Shown here in pieces: positions 41,717 through 50,881 of a stretch of 60,697 nt of DNA; position 1 is the stretch's first letter; every line of letters begins with the position of its first letter. Origin of the DNA: Rhodanobacter sp. (GTDB lineage Bacteria; Pseudomonadota; Gammaproteobacteria; Xanthomonadales; Rhodanobacteraceae). The stretch is taken from assembly GCA_004298505.1 (NCBI GenBank), contig SCRO01000029.1, forward strand, positions 1 to 60,697, read 5' to 3'. The notes under the pieces are model-generated. The model did not search any database. It was given only the letters and a program-made list of their open reading frames with translations, and was not told the origin of the DNA. The translations under genes were made by a program, and so were the position numbers.

Positions 41717-42118
41717 TCAGATCAGGAGTGAACAGAACAGCAATCTGCGCGGCGGGATGTTTCCATGCCGCGGAAGGACGGAAGCCAATGAAGCGTTAGC
41801 AAGCGGCAAGCCAGCGATAACCGGCAGTGCCGGCGCCAGGGGCGGCAGCAACGATGCGGGAACCTGTGGCGACCGCGCATCCGATTGAACCGTGGTGCCC
41901 CGGGAGCAATGAGAGGCACACAACACCTGGTCAGCCTGACCTCGGCTCATGCAGTCCGCCGGTGTCGTTCGTGCGACGCCTGCCGCCATGACAGGCGCGG
42001 AGTCGGGACAAATGACTGTCGCCAGTGCCACCTGCTGCCACAGCAACGCCAACGCCAACGCCAACAGCCAGAACAGGCTGGGGCGTTTCGTGCGACGCAT
42101 GCGGCGGCTCGGTGACAT
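41717..42118 (-). CDS. Small exported Cys protein, copy 2 of 3
   Basis: A 133-aa paralogue of the proteins at 31270 and 50434. It shares KRPSLFWLLALALALLWQQV (signal) with copy 1, then VICP, ADCMSRG, VLCASHC, VQSDAR and RRLLFCSLLI. Copies 1 and 2 are closest. The ATG has no Shine-Dalgarno and lies 43 nt from an FNR-like dyad centre. The gene that followed it is no longer a cusC; the next ORF is the damaged YHS gene. Confidence 0.75.
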   Translation of the reverse strand: MSPSRRMRRTKRPSLFWLLALALALLWQQVALATVICPDSAPVMAAGVARTTPADCMSRGQADQVLCASHCSRGTTVQSDARSPQVPASLLPPLAPALPVIAGLPLANASLASVLPRHGNIPPRRLLFCSLLI

Positions 42119-42153
42119 GTGCGTGAGTCTGCAACCCGCACTCGGTAGTTGTA

Positions 42154-42167
42154 TTGACTCTGGTCAA
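42154..42167 (-). promoter_or_regulatory. FNR/ANR-like dyad of small gene copy 2
   Basis: On the reverse strand TTGACCAGAGTCAA, followed by TACAA as at copy 3. Centre to ATG is 43 nt. CAGACT occupies the -10 position, keeping only the A at the second and the T at the sixth place. Confidence 0.55.
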
Positions 42168-42214
42168 ATACCCGACTCATTGCTGACTGATTGAACCATG
42201 GTCTCCACCGCCTG

Positions 42215-43060
42215 CTAACCGGACGCGGCAACCCCCAGGCCCAAGGCCAGCACAAGGAACGAAAGAAACGTCATGCCGGCAAGGGCCTGGCGCGACACCT
42301 TGCCTGCACCGGCATGCGGCGTGTGCACTGGCGCCGCACCTTGCGGTGGGCGCGTCGCGGCATGGCTTGCCTGCCGGCCTTCGGCCGCCGTGTCGATGGC
42401 CGATCGTTCCGTTCTGCCCACCGTCATCATGCCGTGCTTGAGATGCCGCGACACCAGCCACCAGTTCATCGGATAGGCCACCACAAACCCGACCAGCAGC
42501 GCCATCGACATCACGAACCAGAACGCTGGCCCGGCAGGGTCGTGTGCCCCAGTCACATGCTTTGCCGCCAGTATCCTGGTCGCCACCATGCCGGCCATCA
42601 GCACGTTCATGGACAACAGCTCGGGGAAGAACGTGTTGCGCAAGGCAGCCTTGTACGAACCACCCGCCTCCCCGCGCATGAACAACGCCTGGAATATCGT
42701 CCAGCCGAAGCCGAAGCCGAGCACGTATTCCAGCGTCACATCCAGGACACCGGTCAACTGCATCGTGCTGGCGATGACCGCACCAACCAGGATGCCCACA
42801 CCATCGCCAGCCACGCAATGCATGGTCGAGCCGAGTACCTGGCGCCAGCGTACCGCCGTATAGCGTTCGTGCAGGCCTGGCAAGGGCTCGCGACAACCCA
42901 GCACATACAGGAATGCACCCAGCGGGCCGGTATAAGCGGTCAGCAGGACGAAGCCCCACTTGAGCACCGGCGATTCCGGCGTCGAGCGGATGTCGATAGC
43001 GACAAACGCCACCGACAATCCGGTCAGCACAAACCACAGCAGCATGACGCCTTCGAGCAT
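42215..43060 (-). CDS. DUF4396 membrane protein
   Basis: A 281-aa inner-membrane protein with about seven helices, starting MLEGVMLLWFVLTG, with GGAG eight bases upstream. Conserved elements include TMHCVAGDGVGILVGA, EYVLGFGFGWTIFQALFM, FFPELLSMNVLMAGM and YPMNWWLVSRHLKHGMM. The family has no established function but often accompanies copper genes. A C-terminal extension is His/Ala-rich. Two ATTTCGTTA direct repeats lie at 43078-43098, just upstream. Confidence 0.82.
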   Translation of the reverse strand: MLEGVMLLWFVLTGLSVAFVAIDIRSTPESPVLKWGFVLLTAYTGPLGAFLYVLGCREPLPGLHERYTAVRWRQVLGSTMHCVAGDGVGILVGAVIASTMQLTGVLDVTLEYVLGFGFGWTIFQALFMRGEAGGSYKAALRNTFFPELLSMNVLMAGMVATRILAAKHVTGAHDPAGPAFWFVMSMALLVGFVVAYPMNWWLVSRHLKHGMMTVGRTERSAIDTAAEGRQASHAATRPPQGAAPVHTPHAGAGKVSRQALAGMTFLSFLVLALGLGVAASG

Positions 43061-43256
43061 GATGGTGTCTCCGATATATAACGAAATTTAACGAAATTGG
43101 TTCTCAGTTCCACTCGTGCGCGCGGCGTGGGCCAATGGACGCGGGGTCGCGGCTATCGCCCGACTTCCAGGTGCTGATAGAGTTGCATGATCGCTTCACG
43201 GGCAGCGGACAACACCTGACCATTGCTCCAGGGAATTGCAGGGTACTTCACAGGCA

Positions 43257-43600
43257 ATGAATACGGTGGGTGAGGCAGAGCTGGACTCAAGACGTTTGGA
43301 ACAAGGCCTGACGCTTTTCACCGAGGGCGACAGGCTATATGACGCAATGCTCTGCGACATCCGTACAGCCGATTCCGCGGTCCGGCTTGAATGTTACATC
43401 CTCGCGCGTGCGTCGGTCCGAATACCCGGGTGGTGTGCGGCTGCTCCCCAACAATGGCCGTCGATGCCGCCATCTGCTGCGATGTGCTCTCAGGGCACGC
43501 TTCCGTTCCGCGCGCGAGAGGATCTGGCTGACCTCCCCGTACTTCGTGCCCGACAGCCGGAGCCAGTCGGCGTTATGCGAATCTGGCGCCTTACGATGAA
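43257..43600 (+). pseudogene. Cardiolipin synthase/PLD remnant
   Basis: The first 40 codons (LEQGLTLFTEGDRLYDAML, then RLECYIL) match the start of bacterial cardiolipin synthases. In another frame further on, ARERIWLTSPYFVPDSRSQ matches the segment just before the second HKD region. Neither HxKxxxxD motif is present, so most of the gene was deleted and frameshifted. The following 190 bases also look like debris, with a reverse frame MLTLPGLGTGLAPIAQWLLL of unknown origin. Confidence 0.65.
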
Positions 43601-43794
43601 GATGATGAGCAGCGGGAGCAGCAACCATTGCGCAATGGGCGCCAGTCCGGTGCCGAGGCCAGGCAAGGTGAGCATTGATCCGCGTCAGCGATGTATCCGC
43701 AGGATAGGAGAAAAGCGGCATCTGCAGCATTTCCCAGACGAAATTGTTGCAGGACTCACGATGAATGCGCATGACTGTGTCGAACCCTTGATGG

Positions 43795-44997
43795 TCACCA
43801 TGCGGTCATCCGCTTCGGAACGCGGCACAACAGCCATGTGGCCACTGATACGAGCCCAACGATTGCAATAACCAACCACCATTCGGGTGACTGGCTGCGA
43901 TACATCACTGCCGCTGCCAGAGCGCCCAGCGCCTGACCAAGCGCGCTGAGCGCGGCGCTCAGCCCGAGGTGGAAGCCGTGCACGCCCTGTCTTGCCGCCC
44001 GCACGATCCAGAGACTGATCACGGGCAGCAGGATACCGCCGCCCGCGCCCACCAGCACGACGACGGCCGCCAGTATCCACAGATTGCCGATTCCCAGCAG
44101 CGCCAGCGCCAGCGCCGACAGCAGGAAGGACGGAGCCAGCAGGCGCCAGAGGCTTGCCGGCCGCCGGTCGGGACGGAAGACCAGCAGCTGCACCACGATC
44201 ATTACTACGCTGCAGCCGGAGATTAGCAGGCCGATGCCGGCCGAGCCGAGCGCGAACGCCTCACGACCGCGCACGGCAACCCCGACTTCCATCGCGCCCA
44301 TCGCCAATCCCGCCACGACCGCGCCGAAGGCCAGCCGGGCCAGCGTGCTCCGCGGAGCGACAATATGCCCGGGCATCGCCGTGTTTGCGACCGGATGCGC
44401 TTCCGGGCGCCCGGCGGCATGGGTTCTCAGCGCCGCTACCATCGCGCCCAGCGACAGCAGCGACGCCAGCACGACCGGCAGGCGCAAGTCCGCGCCGCTG
44501 GCGAACAGTCCGCCAACGGCTGGCCCGGCAAGCGCCCCCAGCAGTGCCGCGCGCGACACGCGCGAGACCGCCTGCCCATGCCCTTCCGTTGCCGTGATAC
44601 GGGTCACTGCCACCAGTGCTGCCGGAATGACCGCTGCGGCGAGCGCGCCCTGGGCAGCCCGGATCATGTGCAGCCCAGGCAACGAGACCGGAATTGTCAG
44701 GGCAGCCAAGGCCAATCCCTGACCGAACAACCCGATCACCAACATTGATCGAGGCGACCAACGGTCGAGCAACCAGCCCCAGACCGGCGATGCGATCACG
44801 GTGGCAAACGTGAAAGCAGCCATCAGCGATCCCGCGCCGACTGCCAAGTCGGCGCCGGGGGTGCGGGCCACCAGGGCTGGCAGCACCGGCAGCACGAGGC
44901 CATATCCAAGGGCCGCGGCGAAGACGGCCAGCAGTGCACCGCCGAGCGAGACTTCCGAACTGGCAAGCGGTGAATTTGGACCAGTCAGAATACGCAC
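43795..44997 (-). CDS. MFS transporter
   Basis: A 400-aa inner-membrane protein with twelve helices. I start it at the GTG at 44997 (GTG CGT ATT), with GGGGGA nine bases upstream. Family elements include LVARTPGADLAVG, VIASPVWGWLLDRWSPRSML between helices 2 and 3, and AALLGALAGPAVGGLF. The substrate is unknown. It lies 28 bp after the ATP-grasp gene, so it probably exports or imports what that enzyme makes or uses. Confidence 0.82.
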   Translation of the reverse strand: MRILTGPNSPLASSEVSLGGALLAVFAAALGYGLVLPVLPALVARTPGADLAVGAGSLMAAFTFATVIASPVWGWLLDRWSPRSMLVIGLFGQGLALAALTIPVSLPGLHMIRAAQGALAAAVIPAALVAVTRITATEGHGQAVSRVSRAALLGALAGPAVGGLFASGADLRLPVVLASLLSLGAMVAALRTHAAGRPEAHPVANTAMPGHIVAPRSTLARLAFGAVVAGLAMGAMEVGVAVRGREAFALGSAGIGLLISGCSVVMIVVQLLVFRPDRRPASLWRLLAPSFLLSALALALLGIGNLWILAAVVVLVGAGGGILLPVISLWIVRAARQGVHGFHLGLSAALSALGQALGALAAAVMYRSQSPEWWLVIAIVGLVSVATWLLCRVPKRMTAW

Positions 44998-45025
44998 TAA
45001 TGGTTTTCCCCCAGGAACTTTGCTG

Positions 45026-46345
45026 TCAATGTGTTGATGCGTCAGTGAGCACCGGAGCAAAGCCGCCTCCGAACGTGCGGAAGTTGGTGGTCTGGCCGCG
45101 ATATATGCGCGCGGCATACAACAATATGTCTCCGCCGTATGCAAACGTTCGGATATCGATCTTGAGTGGCTCGTCCTGGCCAGCGACGCTACGCTCGCTC
45201 GGTGGCACGATTTGTTGTGCGACATACGTACCGCGGAGGATTTCCGACCATATGCGACGGGTCAGCTTGTCGCCGCGGTAACTCGCTTTGCTGCCGAATC
45301 CTGCTGCAGGCTTGAAGAACAGCTTGCGACGCTCCACCCACATCGCTTCGTGGTTTTCGGGCGTCAGCAGCGTTGTGGTCGGAACTGCTGTGCTCAATGC
45401 ATTGACCGCTGTCTGGGAGATTCCCAACGACTGCAGGAAACTGCGGTCACCGATCAAACTGAGGTTGCGTTTGTCTGCGTACAGTGCATGCGCGCGCGGG
45501 TGCGGGCTCAAAACAATTTGGCGTTCAAGGTAGGCTTCACGTAGTGCTGCATTCATCGGTTGCTGCAACGCGAAATCGGTCATGCGGTTGTAGACCATAT
45601 CGACAGATTCACCGGCGAAGAACACCCGGCCGCCTGCAATGACCACGTCCTCGGGCGCACGAATGTCAGCCCGGACGCCGTGTTTTCGCAGCAGCTCGCA
45701 ATACAGCAAAAATTCCGGATGAAGATACTGCTGGCGCGGCGTTTCATCGACAATGGCAACGGAAGCCAGTGGCAAATGGCCACGTTGGGATTCCCACTCT
45801 GCCAGCAACGTTGCAAATATCTGCTGTTCCGCTTGCACCGGATCAGTGGGTGGCACCATCCGATCCGGCGCGCAGACCTTCTGCGCCTGACTGAGCAAGG
45901 TGTTCAGCAGCGCACCACCGGGATTGGTGTTGATCTCGATCAATTTGGGGCCTTCCGGTGAAAGGTGGAAGTCGATGCCCAACAGGCCTCCGGGCGATCC
46001 CGGATCGAACCGCGCGATCTGTGGTGCCCATGCCATCACGGCGGACTGATATGCCGGAGACTTCACCACCTCTTCAATGGCGACGACGACTTCCCTGATC
46101 CGCTCCAGGTGACCGCGTGAAACGTATACCGGCAGAGATGCAAACAGATGCGGGTGCGACTGACGGAGATCTGTCACCTGCCCATACGGCTGCAGAATTT
46201 TTTGCAATTCGACATGCACGGCGTCCAGGTCGACACTGACGCAAAAGCACTGACGATTCATATCTTCAATGGATGCGGTGGACGAACGGACATCCGTACA
46301 CAGCTCCTGATCATGGGGTGGCAACTTGCTCATTTCAGTTCTCAT
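45026..46345 (-). CDS. ATP-grasp-type ligase of unknown specificity
   Basis: A 439-aa protein starting at the ATG at 46345 (MRTEMSKLPPHDQEL). KLIEINTNPGGALLN resembles the metal-binding NxN segment of ATP-grasp enzymes, and FFKPAAGFGSKASYRG with YVAQQIVPPSE resembles the nucleotide-binding lobe. Here the NxN-like motif comes first, so the order appears permuted relative to glutathione synthetase. No named family is recognised. It follows the FAD gene by 22 bp and precedes the MFS gene. Confidence 0.65.
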   Translation of the reverse strand: MRTEMSKLPPHDQELCTDVRSSTASIEDMNRQCFCVSVDLDAVHVELQKILQPYGQVTDLRQSHPHLFASLPVYVSRGHLERIREVVVAIEEVVKSPAYQSAVMAWAPQIARFDPGSPGGLLGIDFHLSPEGPKLIEINTNPGGALLNTLLSQAQKVCAPDRMVPPTDPVQAEQQIFATLLAEWESQRGHLPLASVAIVDETPRQQYLHPEFLLYCELLRKHGVRADIRAPEDVVIAGGRVFFAGESVDMVYNRMTDFALQQPMNAALREAYLERQIVLSPHPRAHALYADKRNLSLIGDRSFLQSLGISQTAVNALSTAVPTTTLLTPENHEAMWVERRKLFFKPAAGFGSKASYRGDKLTRRIWSEILRGTYVAQQIVPPSERSVAGQDEPLKIDIRTFAYGGDILLYAARIYRGQTTNFRTFGGGFAPVLTDASTH

Positions 46346-46367
46346 CCGACCTGTCACAGGAATGTCG

Positions 46368-47498
46368 CTACTCGATTTGATGTCCGGCACCGTGCCGACA
46401 CCACACGCAGCTGCAATCGGGCTGATGGCAGCTCGCGTCCTGGCGTAGGCTCCTGTATCGCCAACGCGCCAGTGGCGCGAGCAGGCGCTTGGATGCTGAG
46501 GGTCGGTAGTGCCGCTGCAGCAGTGTGCGCGCGTCCGGGTGCGATTCCTGATGGCGCAAGGCCCAGCGATAACCGCGGTTGCCCAGCAGGCCGTATGCGA
46601 CGCGGTTGACCACCGAGGCCCGCATCATCGCGCCCATATCCTGCTGCCAGAGCACGTCATAGTCGCTGCCCTCGATCAGACTGCGCGCCGCGAGCACGCC
46701 CGAGACGATGGCAAAACGCATGCCGAATCCCCACAGGGTGTCCTGAAAGCCGGCCTGCTCGCCCACCACCGGATGTACGCCGCTTCGCGCACTGTGCGGT
46801 ACGTTGAAATTGCCCACCCCGCCATGCGGCTTCGGGTCGATCATTTCCAGCCCGGCCAGCCTTTCGAAGGCGGCGACGGTTCGTTGTACGTAAACGGCTG
46901 TTTGCGCGGTCTTGCGGAACATGCAGCTCTTCACCGTGCCGCGACCGCCCATCACCAGCAGATACGCATACCCTTGCGGCGCAAGCTTGTCATCGCAGAT
47001 CGCCCAGAATCCGTCGGACATCGGGGTGTCAAAGTGGTAGCCCACAGCGACCGCGTCGGCAGACTTCGGCCCGGTAGCGAAGATCCCGGGACCACGCATC
47101 TGTCGCAAGCGGCTGTTGTAGCGAACCTCTACACCCAGCCCGATAGCCTGCTGCAGCAAGGCATTGTCCAGTGATCCGACGCCGGGGCCGCGCTCCACCA
47201 TGTAAAACAATGGCGCCTCGCTGTGCACACCATAGGAACGATCCCAGGCATCGAAGACCGTGCCCTTGCGGCAAGGCAGCATCTTGAAATCCGTGTCGAT
47301 TCCCAGGTTTCTCAGCACAGCCAAGACGTCCTCTTCCGTGCTCCAGTTTTCCAGGCCCTGCAGGTCGCGTTGGAAGCGGTAACCCACCTCGGCCTGCGCC
47401 TCGTGCACGACGACGGACACGCCCGCATGCGCCAGGGTGACGGCGGCGGCCAGGCCCGCAGGCCCGGCCCCGGCGATTTCGATGACGGAAGTCTTCAT
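46368..47498 (-). CDS. FAD-dependent oxidoreductase (geranylgeranyl-reductase-like)
   Basis: A 376-aa flavoprotein starting MKTSVIEIAGAGPAGLAAAV with an N-terminal dinucleotide-binding GxGxxG. Later HPVVGEQAGFQDTLWGFGMRFAI corresponds to the second FAD motif (GDAAG in hydroxylases, here GEQAG). The last 20 residues are Cys/His-rich (CHQPDCSCVWCRHG), which is unusual. Members of this broad group reduce isoprenoid double bonds or hydroxylate aromatics; the substrate is not known. Confidence 0.75.
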   Translation of the reverse strand: MKTSVIEIAGAGPAGLAAAVTLAHAGVSVVVHEAQAEVGYRFQRDLQGLENWSTEEDVLAVLRNLGIDTDFKMLPCRKGTVFDAWDRSYGVHSEAPLFYMVERGPGVGSLDNALLQQAIGLGVEVRYNSRLRQMRGPGIFATGPKSADAVAVGYHFDTPMSDGFWAICDDKLAPQGYAYLLVMGGRGTVKSCMFRKTAQTAVYVQRTVAAFERLAGLEMIDPKPHGGVGNFNVPHSARSGVHPVVGEQAGFQDTLWGFGMRFAIVSGVLAARSLIEGSDYDVLWQQDMGAMMRASVVNRVAYGLLGNRGYRWALRHQESHPDARTLLQRHYRPSASKRLLAPLARWRYRSLRQDASCHQPDCSCVWCRHGAGHQIE

Positions 47499-47594
47499 TG
47501 TCTTTGCCACCGTATTTGTTTCATCGGTGCCGCATGAGCGCTGCTTGGCGCGAGCCTGATGTAGGCGGCGCATTCGTTGTCTGCATTCTGGCGA

Positions 47595-47744
47595 TCACGT
47601 GGCGTCCTTGACTGCGCTAAAGCGGCGGTTGAACCAGTTGTAAAAGGGGCAAAATACCAAGCCCGCATAGACGCCGTAGAGAAAGCTTTCCGCCAGCCCA
47701 AGCAGGCAGCTCCACCAGGTCAGCCACTTGAACCCCGGTAGTAC
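47595..47744 (-). pseudogene. C-terminal fragment of small membrane protein (copy 2)
   Basis: After an in-frame TAA the reverse strand reads FKWLTWWSCLLGLAESFLYG, then VYAGLVFCPFYNWFNRRF, with a stop at 47595. It is the sister of the fragment at 41199-41295 (shared LLGLxESFxYGxY). There is no ATG. The rest of 47499-47910 holds nothing I recognise. Confidence 0.5.
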
Positions 47745-47910
47745 TTACTCAAGAAATCCATGCATGTGCCAACTCTGTGGCGTGACCAGGCCATAGAGAA
47801 CACAGACAACGAAATTCCTCCGGCTGTCGAACGATTGAAGTTGACGAATGCCACGTAACGTATTGTCTGGAGCGGCTCACGCCGTGTGGAACCGACCGGA
47901 TCGACCGTCG

Positions 47911-48576
47911 TTACACCTGGTCGTCGCGCTCCGAGTTGGAACGCTCCACGAGCTGTCGCCATTGGCCCGCGCGCGGAAAGAACATCGGCACCTGGCTGCG
48001 GTAGGCGCGGTATGCGTCGCCGAACTGTTCAAGCATGCGCTTTTCCTCGCTGCGCGCCAGCAACGTATAGACCAGGACGATGACGGGGAACAGGCCCACT
48101 GAGAACAGCGTCGGCCAATGCACGACGCCCTCCCCGAACAGGCCGATGAACAGGCCCGTGTACTGGGGATGGCGCACCAGGGCATAAAGACCGGTGGTCG
48201 CGAGTCGGTTCTCGCGATGCGCACGAAAGAGTTCGCGCCAGCCCTGGATGAAGAGCCCGATACCCACTAACAGCAGCGCGTAACCGAACAGCATCGAGAT
48301 CAGCATGCCTGCCTCACCCACGCCGAGCAGCGAGGACCACAGGTTGGCATTGAGGTTGGGGCGATCCAGCCCGAAGAAGCGGGCCAGCAGATAAATAGTG
48401 AGCGGGAACCCATACATCTCGGCATACAGCGCAATGATGAATGCCTGTACGACCGTGGCGCCGGCCCACTCGCGCCAGTTTTTCGGGGCGAAGTAGCGAT
48501 AGAACAACCAGGACGCGACCACGATCATGATCGCAGCGATGCCCCAGGCTCCGGAATGTGCGAAGTGTTCTTTCAT
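47911..48576 (-). CDS. Isoprenylcysteine-carboxyl-methyltransferase family membrane protein
   Basis: A 221-aa protein with five or six helices, starting at the ATG at 48576 ([14 protein letters not shown]), which overlaps the glucoamylase stop by 4 bp. The SAM-binding C-terminal motif TTGLYALVRHPQYTGLF and the closing EEKRMLEQFGDAYRAYRSQVPMFFPR are those of bacterial ICMT/PEMT-like proteins. The methyl acceptor in bacteria is generally unknown. Confidence 0.85.
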   Translation of the reverse strand: MKEHFAHSGAWGIAAIMIVVASWLFYRYFAPKNWREWAGATVVQAFIIALYAEMYGFPLTIYLLARFFGLDRPNLNANLWSSLLGVGEAGMLISMLFGYALLLVGIGLFIQGWRELFRAHRENRLATTGLYALVRHPQYTGLFIGLFGEGVVHWPTLFSVGLFPVIVLVYTLLARSEEKRMLEQFGDAYRAYRSQVPMFFPRAGQWRQLVERSNSERDDQV

Positions 48577-49976
48577 GGCAGGCTCCTGTTGGTTGTCTTG
48601 AATGAAAGCAATCGTGTTGCGCAGGCTGCGCGGGAGTCTCGTGGCGCGGATTCCGCTGCCGCTGCGGCGTGCGCTCCGGGCAGCCACCCGCCGTCGAAGC
48701 CGGCGCGTCGCAGCCCGCGCACGATCCACGGGGACCGCTTCATCCTTGCCCAGATCGAACCGGTGCGGTAGTTCTCGATCATCAGCGCGAGCGCGCCCTG
48801 GTCGATGCCGTAGACCCACGGACAGACCCAGCCCGGCTGTTGGCCATCTGCGGACGGATAGGTGGGATTGAAGGTGGATTCGAAGCCGTAGCGACCAGTC
48901 GCGCCAAGGTGGATCTCCGCGAATTTTCGCAGCGTCGGCAGCACCACCTCGGGCGCGAACGGGAGCGAGGCCGCCGCAGCCCACGTGGCAATGGTGCCAT
49001 CGTCCGGACCGTAGGGCGCGCTGCGGGCGCTGTATCCGAGGAATCGCCGCTCGATGCCATCGACATGCAGCGTGGCCGGCCCCGGACCATGGCAGGCCGT
49101 GAATCCCCAGCAGCAGTCGCAGTACCCCGCGAAGCCGAGCGGATTGCGAATGGCGTACTCGCGCTGCACCAACGTGGCGCGGCGCGAGTTTTCGAAGTAG
49201 TCGCTACCCTTGCCACGCATGTAGGCATCCGGGATGCCGCGGAAGTCGATCCACAGGTGCGAGTACTGATGGATGAACAGCGGCCCGGCGTAGAGCAGTT
49301 CATAGCCATAGATGTGCTTCCAGGTATAGCTTGCGGTCCACGCGGCATAGCTTTCCACCGGGACCGGATGAGTCGGCGAGCCCAGCGCGAGGACATACAG
49401 GATCAGTGCCTCGTCGTACCCCTGCCACCGATAGGGCAGGAAGCCGGACTCCGGGCGCCAGCCGTGGGTCAGCGTGAGGCCGCCATCGAGTGCCCATTGC
49501 CAGTCCGCGCGCCGATAAAGCGCGTCGGCCCGTATGTTGATCTCGCGCTCCTCCTCGGCGTCGGTGTCGAAGAAAGCGGCCGCGGCCAGGGTGCCGGCCA
49601 GCAGCAGCGCGGTGTCGATGGTCGACAACTCGCTTTCCCAGGCCCTGCGTCCGGTCTGCATGTCAAGGAAGTGGTAGTAGAAGCCGCGGTATCCGGTCGC
49701 ATCGACGGCCTCGCTCTGTGGCGCGTCATGGAACAAACGCAGCAGGCGCAGGGTGCGGGTGGCGGCCGCGTTGCGGGTGATCAGCCCGTGCGCCACCGCG
49801 AGCGGGTAGCTCGCCAGCGCCATGCCCACCGCCGCGATGCTGCACACGGTGCCGGGGATGGTGCTGTCCGCGACCAGGCCGGTACGTGGATCGACCTCGT
49901 CGAGCAGGTAACGCAGCGCGTGCGCTTGCAGCGAGTCAAGCAGGGCTTCGTCAAGATTGTGGGTTGCAAGCATCAT
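48573..49976 (-). CDS. Glucoamylase-like glycoside hydrolase family protein
   Basis: A 467-aa protein starting at ATG 49976 ([17 protein letters not shown]). The (alpha/alpha)6-type segments of the 'glycoamylase-like' family are visible: [49 protein letters not shown] (two parts), [39 protein letters not shown] and GFTACHGPG. Relatives include periplasmic beta-1,2-glucan hydrolases, but no signal peptide is seen here. It is coupled to the ICMT-like gene. A run of nine G lies at 50097-50105 upstream. Confidence 0.8.
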   Translation of the reverse strand: MMLATHNLDEALLDSLQAHALRYLLDEVDPRTGLVADSTIPGTVCSIAAVGMALASYPLAVAHGLITRNAAATRTLRLLRLFHDAPQSEAVDATGYRGFYYHFLDMQTGRRAWESELSTIDTALLLAGTLAAAAFFDTDAEEEREINIRADALYRRADWQWALDGGLTLTHGWRPESGFLPYRWQGYDEALILYVLALGSPTHPVPVESYAAWTASYTWKHIYGYELLYAGPLFIHQYSHLWIDFRGIPDAYMRGKGSDYFENSRRATLVQREYAIRNPLGFAGYCDCCWGFTACHGPGPATLHVDGIERRFLGYSARSAPYGPDDGTIATWAAAASLPFAPEVVLPTLRKFAEIHLGATGRYGFESTFNPTYPSADGQQPGWVCPWVYGIDQGALALMIENYRTGSIWARMKRSPWIVRGLRRAGFDGGWLPGAHAAAAAESAPRDSRAACATRLLSFKTTNRSLP

Positions 49977-50096
49977 CGGCTGGACGGGTTCCTTTTGTTC
50001 ATGACGACATCGACGAAACCCGGGTCCTGGTGGGTAAAGCCGTTGTGATCCTGGCGCCAGACGTGCGAGGCCGGCAAGTAATTCAGTGATGCGATC

Positions 50097-50105
50097 GGGG
50101 GGGGG
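50097..50105. repeat. Homopolymer of nine G
   Basis: Nine consecutive G residues (C on the coding strand) lie 120 bp upstream of the glucoamylase-like start, in frame with a possible GTG at 50108. Slippage could change an upstream start, but I see no ribosome site there. Confidence 0.5.
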
Positions 50106-50348
50106 CACGTGCGTCTTTCGTGTCCACTGATTTCATTGCCGTTGCCTTTCGATGTCGATGCCGAACAGGAAAACCTGCCGGCTCCGTGCGCAGGTTGCGT
50201 CGGAGGGTTTTGTCCAGTGCAATGCCAGGCGATTCCACAGGTTTATTTAACTCCCGGGTGCGGTCGCGGCGGACGCAGCGATTCACCGTCGGTGAAACAG
50301 CGCGGTCGAGCCCGCCACCGGCCGGTGCCAGTCGATATCCATGGAAAC

Positions 50349-50364
50349 CATGAGTGAACACTCC
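50349..50364 (-). other. Orphan copy of cusC Shine-Dalgarno and start codon
   Basis: The 16 bases GGAGTGTTCACTCATG on the reverse strand are identical to 31190-31205. The frame after this ATG stops after about 22 codons without cusC similarity. The rest of 49977-50433 contains nothing else I can name. Confidence 0.6.
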
Positions 50365-50433
50365 GTCGATCTGTCCATTGCGCCGTGCCACATGGGCGCG
50401 ACGCCACGTCGGTGAAAACCGCGACGGGTCAGA

Positions 50434-50847
50434 TCAAATCAGGAGTGCACAGAACAACAACATGGGTGGAGGCAACAACGTACGCAGATGCCCAACCCGT
50501 TGGATCGATCGATCCGATTGAAGTGCAACGACCGTTACCGACGCCAGCATTGGCGGCACCGCTGCCAAAGTGCTGAGTGGCACTGACGCTGTGCGGGCAT
50601 CGACCTGGGTAGCGCGATCCGGCAGGCAAAGTTTCTGGCATAGCGGGCTGGCGGAGGCGTTCTGCATATCCGCAAAGCTATCGCCCATGCTCGGCATTGA
50701 GTTCATCACGGCAGCTGCCGGCGTCGCGTCGGGCACAGTCGGACAAGCGTAGGCAGCCAGTGCCGCCTGCTGCCAAAGCATCAGCAGCATCACCAGCCAA
50801 ATAAGGCGGCGACGTGTGGTGCGATGCATGCGGAAGGGACGGCGCAT
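50434..50847 (-). CDS. Small exported Cys protein, copy 3 of 3
   Basis: A 137-aa diverged paralogue of 31270 and 41717. It has a basic start (MRRPFRMHRTTRRR), the signal LIWLVMLLMLWQQAALAA, then YACP, a Met-rich stretch (NSMPSMGDSFADM), PLCQKLC, QVDAR and the ending LLFCALLI. The ATG has no Shine-Dalgarno and is 42 nt from the centre of an FNR-like dyad. The ribosome site of a lost cusC lies 70 bp downstream. Confidence 0.72.
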   Translation of the reverse strand: MRRPFRMHRTTRRRLIWLVMLLMLWQQAALAAYACPTVPDATPAAAVMNSMPSMGDSFADMQNASASPLCQKLCLPDRATQVDARTASVPLSTLAAVPPMLASVTVVALQSDRSIQRVGHLRTLLPPPMLLFCALLI

Positions 50848-50881
50848 AGCAACAACTTATCTCGAAATACCAAGGATTGTA

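Noticed and set aside
50097..50108. Phase-variable start of the glucoamylase-like gene through the G9 tract
   Set aside because: The GTG at 50108 has no ribosome site and the family start fits ATG 49976. Recorded as a repeat only.
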